This document shows positions 59,940 through 64,000 of a DNA stretch of 64,000 nucleotides, piece by piece. Where the stretch lies: NCBI RefSeq assembly GCF_033568475.1, contig NC_133123.1, positions 141,314,062 through 141,378,061 of the forward strand, written 5' to 3'. A program made the position numbers and the translations under genes. The notes below the pieces were generated by a model, which was given only the letters and a program-made list of their open reading frames with translations, was not told the DNA's origin and did not search any database. Every line of letters begins with the position of its first letter. Position 1 is the stretch's first letter. Origin of the DNA: Henckelia pumila. Taxonomy: Eukaryota; Streptophyta; Magnoliopsida; Lamiales; Gesneriaceae.

Positions 59940-62280
59940 TAAATTCATACACAAACCTATTTTCATCTTACATTTTAATACATAACCCATTAAAACTTAT
60001 TTTCTACTCCTTGGAGAGAGAAAATTTTGTTTAAAAATACCAATTCTACCCTTATCTATTAAAAATCCTAATAAATCACTAAAAAAAAAAGGTGAGATAA
60101 TGGATACTAAAAACAAAACAAATCCAAATAGTATTTGTATAAAAATTCAAATTAAAATCAAAGAACATAAACAATATCACATACATGCTTATGTTGATAC
60201 AGGAGCAAGTATGTGTCTAGCAAGTAAACACATACTCCCAACTCATTATTGGAAGAAATACGACAAAAGATTAAAAGTTCGAATAGGAGATGGATCAATA
60301 ATCATGCTTAATACAGTAGCAAAAAAATTAAAAATAGAAATAGAAGAAACAAAATTTGTAATACACATTATATATCAAATAGAATCAGGAATGTATATTA
60401 TAATAGGAAATAACTTTTTAAGAGAATATATTCCCTTTACACAATTTGAAAATTACATAACTTTAAACAAAGGATCATCAATGATTTATATTCCTAAAAT
60501 AAGAACAGCATTTCGTGTAGGAAATTAAGGATTTACAAAGAATTTTCATAAACGAAATACAAATCCAATAGAACTAAAAATAGAAAATATTTTAACAATT
60601 AATCATGAAAAATAAATCATGAAGAAATTTCATGATATTTGTTCTGAAAATCCTCATGACAAAATTAAGAAAAGAAAACAATTCATTTCTTCAATAAAAC
60701 TTAAAGACCCTAATATCACAATCCGTGAAGCACCAAGAAGATGCAACATGGATGATGTAAAAATATTCGAAAAAGAGGTTCAAGAATTACTAAAACTTAA
60801 TATAATCATCCCAAGCAAGAGTCCACACTCTTTACCAACCTTTTATGTCAGTAAGAAAGACACTGATAAGAAAAGAATGATAATTGATTATCGAAAAATG
60901 AATAATGCAACAATTATGGATGGATATTACATCCCAAAAAAGAATGATTTACTATCTTATATAGGAGGAATGAAATATTTCTCCAGTTTAGATTGTAAAT
61001 CAGGATTCTGGCAAATTCAGCTAGAATCATAAACACAATTACTTACATCATTCAGTTGTCCAAAAGGACAGTATCAATGGACTGTATTACCTTTCGAACT
61101 TAAACAAGCACCAAGTATCTTTCAAAGATATATGGATGAATCTTTTAAATCATATGTAGATTTTTGTTGTGTTTATATAGATGACTTATTAATTTATTCA
61201 AAAACACTAGATCAACATTATAAAGACCTCATGACAGTATTAGATATTTGTCATAAAAATGGAATTATACTTTCTGAAAAGAAAGCACAATTGTTTAAAA
61301 CAAAAATAAATTATTTAGGATTACAAATAGAAGATGGAAAACATTGTTTACAACAACATATACTTAAGAAAATTCACGATTTTTCTAGTAAAATCAAGGA
61401 TAAAGATCAATTAAGAAGATTTTTATGATTATTAACTTATTCTGAAAATTACATTAAGAAACTTGCAGAAATCAGAAAACCTCTTCAGGTAAAACTTAAA
61501 CAAGACTACAAGTGGAAATGGTCTAAAGAAGATACTAATTATATAGATACTATTAAAAAAAAATAATTAGTAATCTTCCTGAGTTATATTTTCCTTCCAA
61601 TAAAGATATAATAATAATTGAAACAGACGCTTCAGATGAATACTGGGGAGCATGTTTAAAAGCTTATACATGAGAAAGAAATTTAGAAGAACTTACTAAA
61701 ACAGCTACTAGAAATAATGAAGAATTATGCAATTATACATCAGGAACTTTTCAAGATGCACAATTAAATTATCATTCAAATGAAAAAGAATTATTAGCTT
61801 TAATATTCACAATTAGGACTTATGAAATTTATCTTATTCCTAAACCATTTTTAGTAAGAACAGATAATATGCATTTAACATATTTCAAGACAAGGAAAAT
61901 ATCAAGAAATGCAGGGAGAATTGCAGCAAGGCTAATTAGATGGCAATTGGAATTGAACCATTATCAGTTCGAGATCCAACATGTCAAAGGAATGGATAAT
62001 TAATTACGTACCCTACGCATTAACTAGAGAACTTCATCCAAATTATACTATCCGTAGTAACGGAATAACAAAAGAGATCCTAAGTGATCCAGAAAATGAC
62101 TACGAGTCATCCGAACATGCCTTAGAAAATATGGAGAATATAAATTGATGAAATGATATTTATATTCAGAGACATGAATTATTTTATGACTTTCAGTCAT
62201 CCGAACATGCTTCAGAAAGCATGGGAAATATAAATTGATGAAAATGAGATTTATATTCAGAAACATGAATTACTCTATGA
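59940..62280 (+). mobile_element. Endogenous pararetrovirus relic (Caulimoviridae-like)
   Basis: This is an old plant virus copy. In order it shows an aspartic-protease part (DTGA motif, about 60.1-60.5 kb), a reverse-transcriptase part (YIDD motif, about 60.6-61.4 kb) and an RNase H part (about 61.5-62.0 kb). They have the closest flavour to Caulimoviridae polymerase polyproteins (the phrases SLDCKSGFWQI, KLNYLG-like and NEKELLAL). I see no integrase after RNase H, which argues against an LTR retrotransposon. It is broken, with several interruptions, and lacks recognisable capsid and movement parts here. An imperfect 90-bp tandem repeat follows at about 62105-62280. It is probably an old, degenerate insertion. 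Confidence 0.75.
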
Positions 62281-62379
62281 GTAAAGACAATCAATCTCAT
62301 TTATGAAGATTGATTCAATTCTTGCAAAAGAATTTCATAAATGCAATGATACGCATAATAAAACTATCTGAGTTACACT

Positions 62380-64000
62380 TGTTAGAAACTAATGTGTGGG
62401 GGGGGGGGGGGGGGGATATTTAGATTCTATTGACAACTTTAACAATTTAAAGCGATTATGCAAATACGCAAGCGGAGATTTAAAGCAATCAAAAATAAAT
62501 GCGTAAAAGAAATAAAGCGATAAATGAGATAGGATATGTTTATGGAAGTTCGACGATAAATCGTCTACATCTCCCCTTCTTGGTTAAGATCGATTAACCA
62601 AGGATTCACTAGCACTTCAACTTCTTGGCCTTGATGGCTCCAAGGATAGCCGTAAAACTTGACACGATCACTGCGCCGATACAACTCGATACTCTTGGCC
62701 TTAAGTGCTCCAAAGATAGCCTCAACACAAACACTTGGCTTCACACTCAAGTGCTTACAATGATAGCACAACACACTTGGCTTCACACTCAAGTATTTAC
62801 AACAATAGCACAACCAACTCACAAACTATTTTTACAAACACTCTCAAATATATCACACAAACACTTTGATAGTGAGAAATTGCTTGCAAAGGAGAGAAGA
62901 GATGAGTTGGGATGTCTCCAAATGAACTTGGATGGCCTCTATTTATAGTTGGCAAAGATTTGAATCTGATTTGAGTGTTTGGAGCGTGTGTTAAGAAGTC
63001 AAGGAGTAACAAAAAGTGTTCGGCATCGCTGCCTACTTTTTCCCAGCACTGAGCGGATTTTGTGGAAAAATCATATCTTCCAATCTAACCGTTGGATTGA
63101 TCTGAAATTTGAACTGAAGATTTAAAACATCTGGATATTAATTCTGAACAGTGAAGATTTGATTTTAACGAGTCAAACATTTCCAGTAATTTTCGGAAGT
63201 CACTTCATCAAGTTTTCGAACTTGTTCTGTGCAACAAATTTGAAAAATTCATATCTCCATATCCATCCGTTGGATTGATCTGAATTTTGGACAAAGGTTG
63301 TAAAACATCCTAAATTTAAATCTGATCAGTGGAGATTTTATTTGGATGCCTCAAACAATCCCAGTTAATTTCTGAAGTTGAATCTTTATCATTTGCTTCA
63401 TGTTCTGCAGAAATAGGTACTGTGCAACCTTTGTGGAAAAATCATATCTCCATATCTAGCCGTTGGATTGATATGAAATTTTGATATAAGTTTTAAAACA
63501 TCCTGATATTGATTTTGATTGGTGAAGATCTGATTTGGATGTCTCAAGCATGTCCAGTAATTTTCAGAAGTTGATTCTTCATCCTTCACTTCAAGTTCTG
63601 CAGAAATAGGTACTGCACAACTTTTGTGGAAAAATCATAACTTCATATCTAGCCGTTGGATTGCTCTCAAATTTGGACAGCACATGTAAAACTTCCTCAT
63701 CACGATTATGAGCGGTGAAGATCGGATTTCAATGCCTAGGAAATTTCCAGTAATTTTCGGAAGTTGCTGCTCCATACTTTGGCTTCTTCTTGTCTTTTTC
63801 TTCATATATCTTAACAATGTTTCATCCATTCAATGAGCAATACAAGACTTTATAAATACATGTATAGCTTCAAAATAACTTCCAAAAATTTAATCATCAA
63901 TAAATCTAATCTGTAAAATCTCACCTTAAATGGTTAGTAACAATTAACCGAGTTTTGTAATCATCAAAACATAATATTATGAGATTTGTTAATGCATTAA
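62380..64000 (-). mobile_element. Partial LTR-like element running off the window
   Basis: On the minus strand a clear TATA box (ACTATAAATAGAGG, near 62940-62950) is followed by a leader-like region ending CTAACA at 62380. Next comes text weakly like a tRNA-Met primer-binding site. This suggests a minus-oriented LTR more than 1.6 kb long whose other end lies beyond 64000. It contains a run of 18 G (62398-62415) and four tandem units (see next entry). No coding part is present. Confidence 0.5.
63040..63790 (-). repeat. Four tandem units of ~185 bp in the right-edge element
   Basis: Units start with 'gtggaaaaatcatatctcc' and run through 'ctagccgttggattgat.tgaaatttt', 'aaaacatcctgatatt', 'ggtgaagat.tgattt' and 'ccagtaattttcggaagt'. 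Starts lie near 63063, 63242, 63430 and 63626. They are 75-90% alike by eye. The core 'ccgttggattg' phrase echoes the array at 48 kb. Confidence 0.8.

Overview
The window is nuclear DNA of a flowering plant, most likely a eudicot. It is AT-rich, its genes have many short GT-AG introns, and it is crowded with plant-type transposons. RADIALIS-like MYB genes and the general look of the repeats fit an asterid, possibly Lamiales, but that is a guess. No bacterial-type operon, CRISPR array or tRNA gene was seen.

Genes, left to right. A phenylcoumaran benzylic ether/isoflavone reductase-like gene lies on the minus strand at 1.1-2.7 kb. It is damaged: its NADPH glycine motif is changed, it has lost about nine codons and one reading-frame step, and a miniature LTR element sits in an intron. 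A RADIALIS-like single-MYB gene is at 14.5-14.9 kb (+). An intronless zinc-finger homeodomain gene is at 19.0-19.8 kb (-). An 18-exon ERD6-like sugar transporter, closest to the ERDL6 vacuolar glucose exporter, is at 28.9-33.2 kb (+). An intronless 3-ketoacyl-CoA synthase is at 34.8-36.4 kb (-), tail to tail with the transporter. A Maf-type nucleotide pyrophosphatase gene is at 40.8-44.5 kb (+). A second RADIALIS-like gene is at 45.05-45.53 kb (-). A two-exon At1g01500-like gene is at 52.6-53.8 kb (+). These genes are unrelated in function, as is normal for a plant chromosome.

The spaces between genes are mostly mobile DNA. There are two short Helitrons, several MITEs with clear target-site duplications, three tRNA-derived SINEs in two families, and a hAT-type element with a 2-kb solo LTR nested in it. 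There is also a broken PIF/Harbinger transposase, a 3.4-kb non-coding LTR element carrying tandem arrays, a probable 1.85-kb solo LTR, and an old Caulimoviridae-like pararetrovirus copy at 60-62 kb. Another LTR runs off the right edge. A short fragment of mitochondrial 18S rRNA lies at 39.5 kb.

The most interesting host-gene observation is in the Maf gene. Two consecutive 75-nt, phase-0 exons encode alternative versions of the same active-site segment, one ending AADT and the other TCDQ. They look like mutually exclusive exons that could switch the enzyme between two subfamily-like catalytic motifs.
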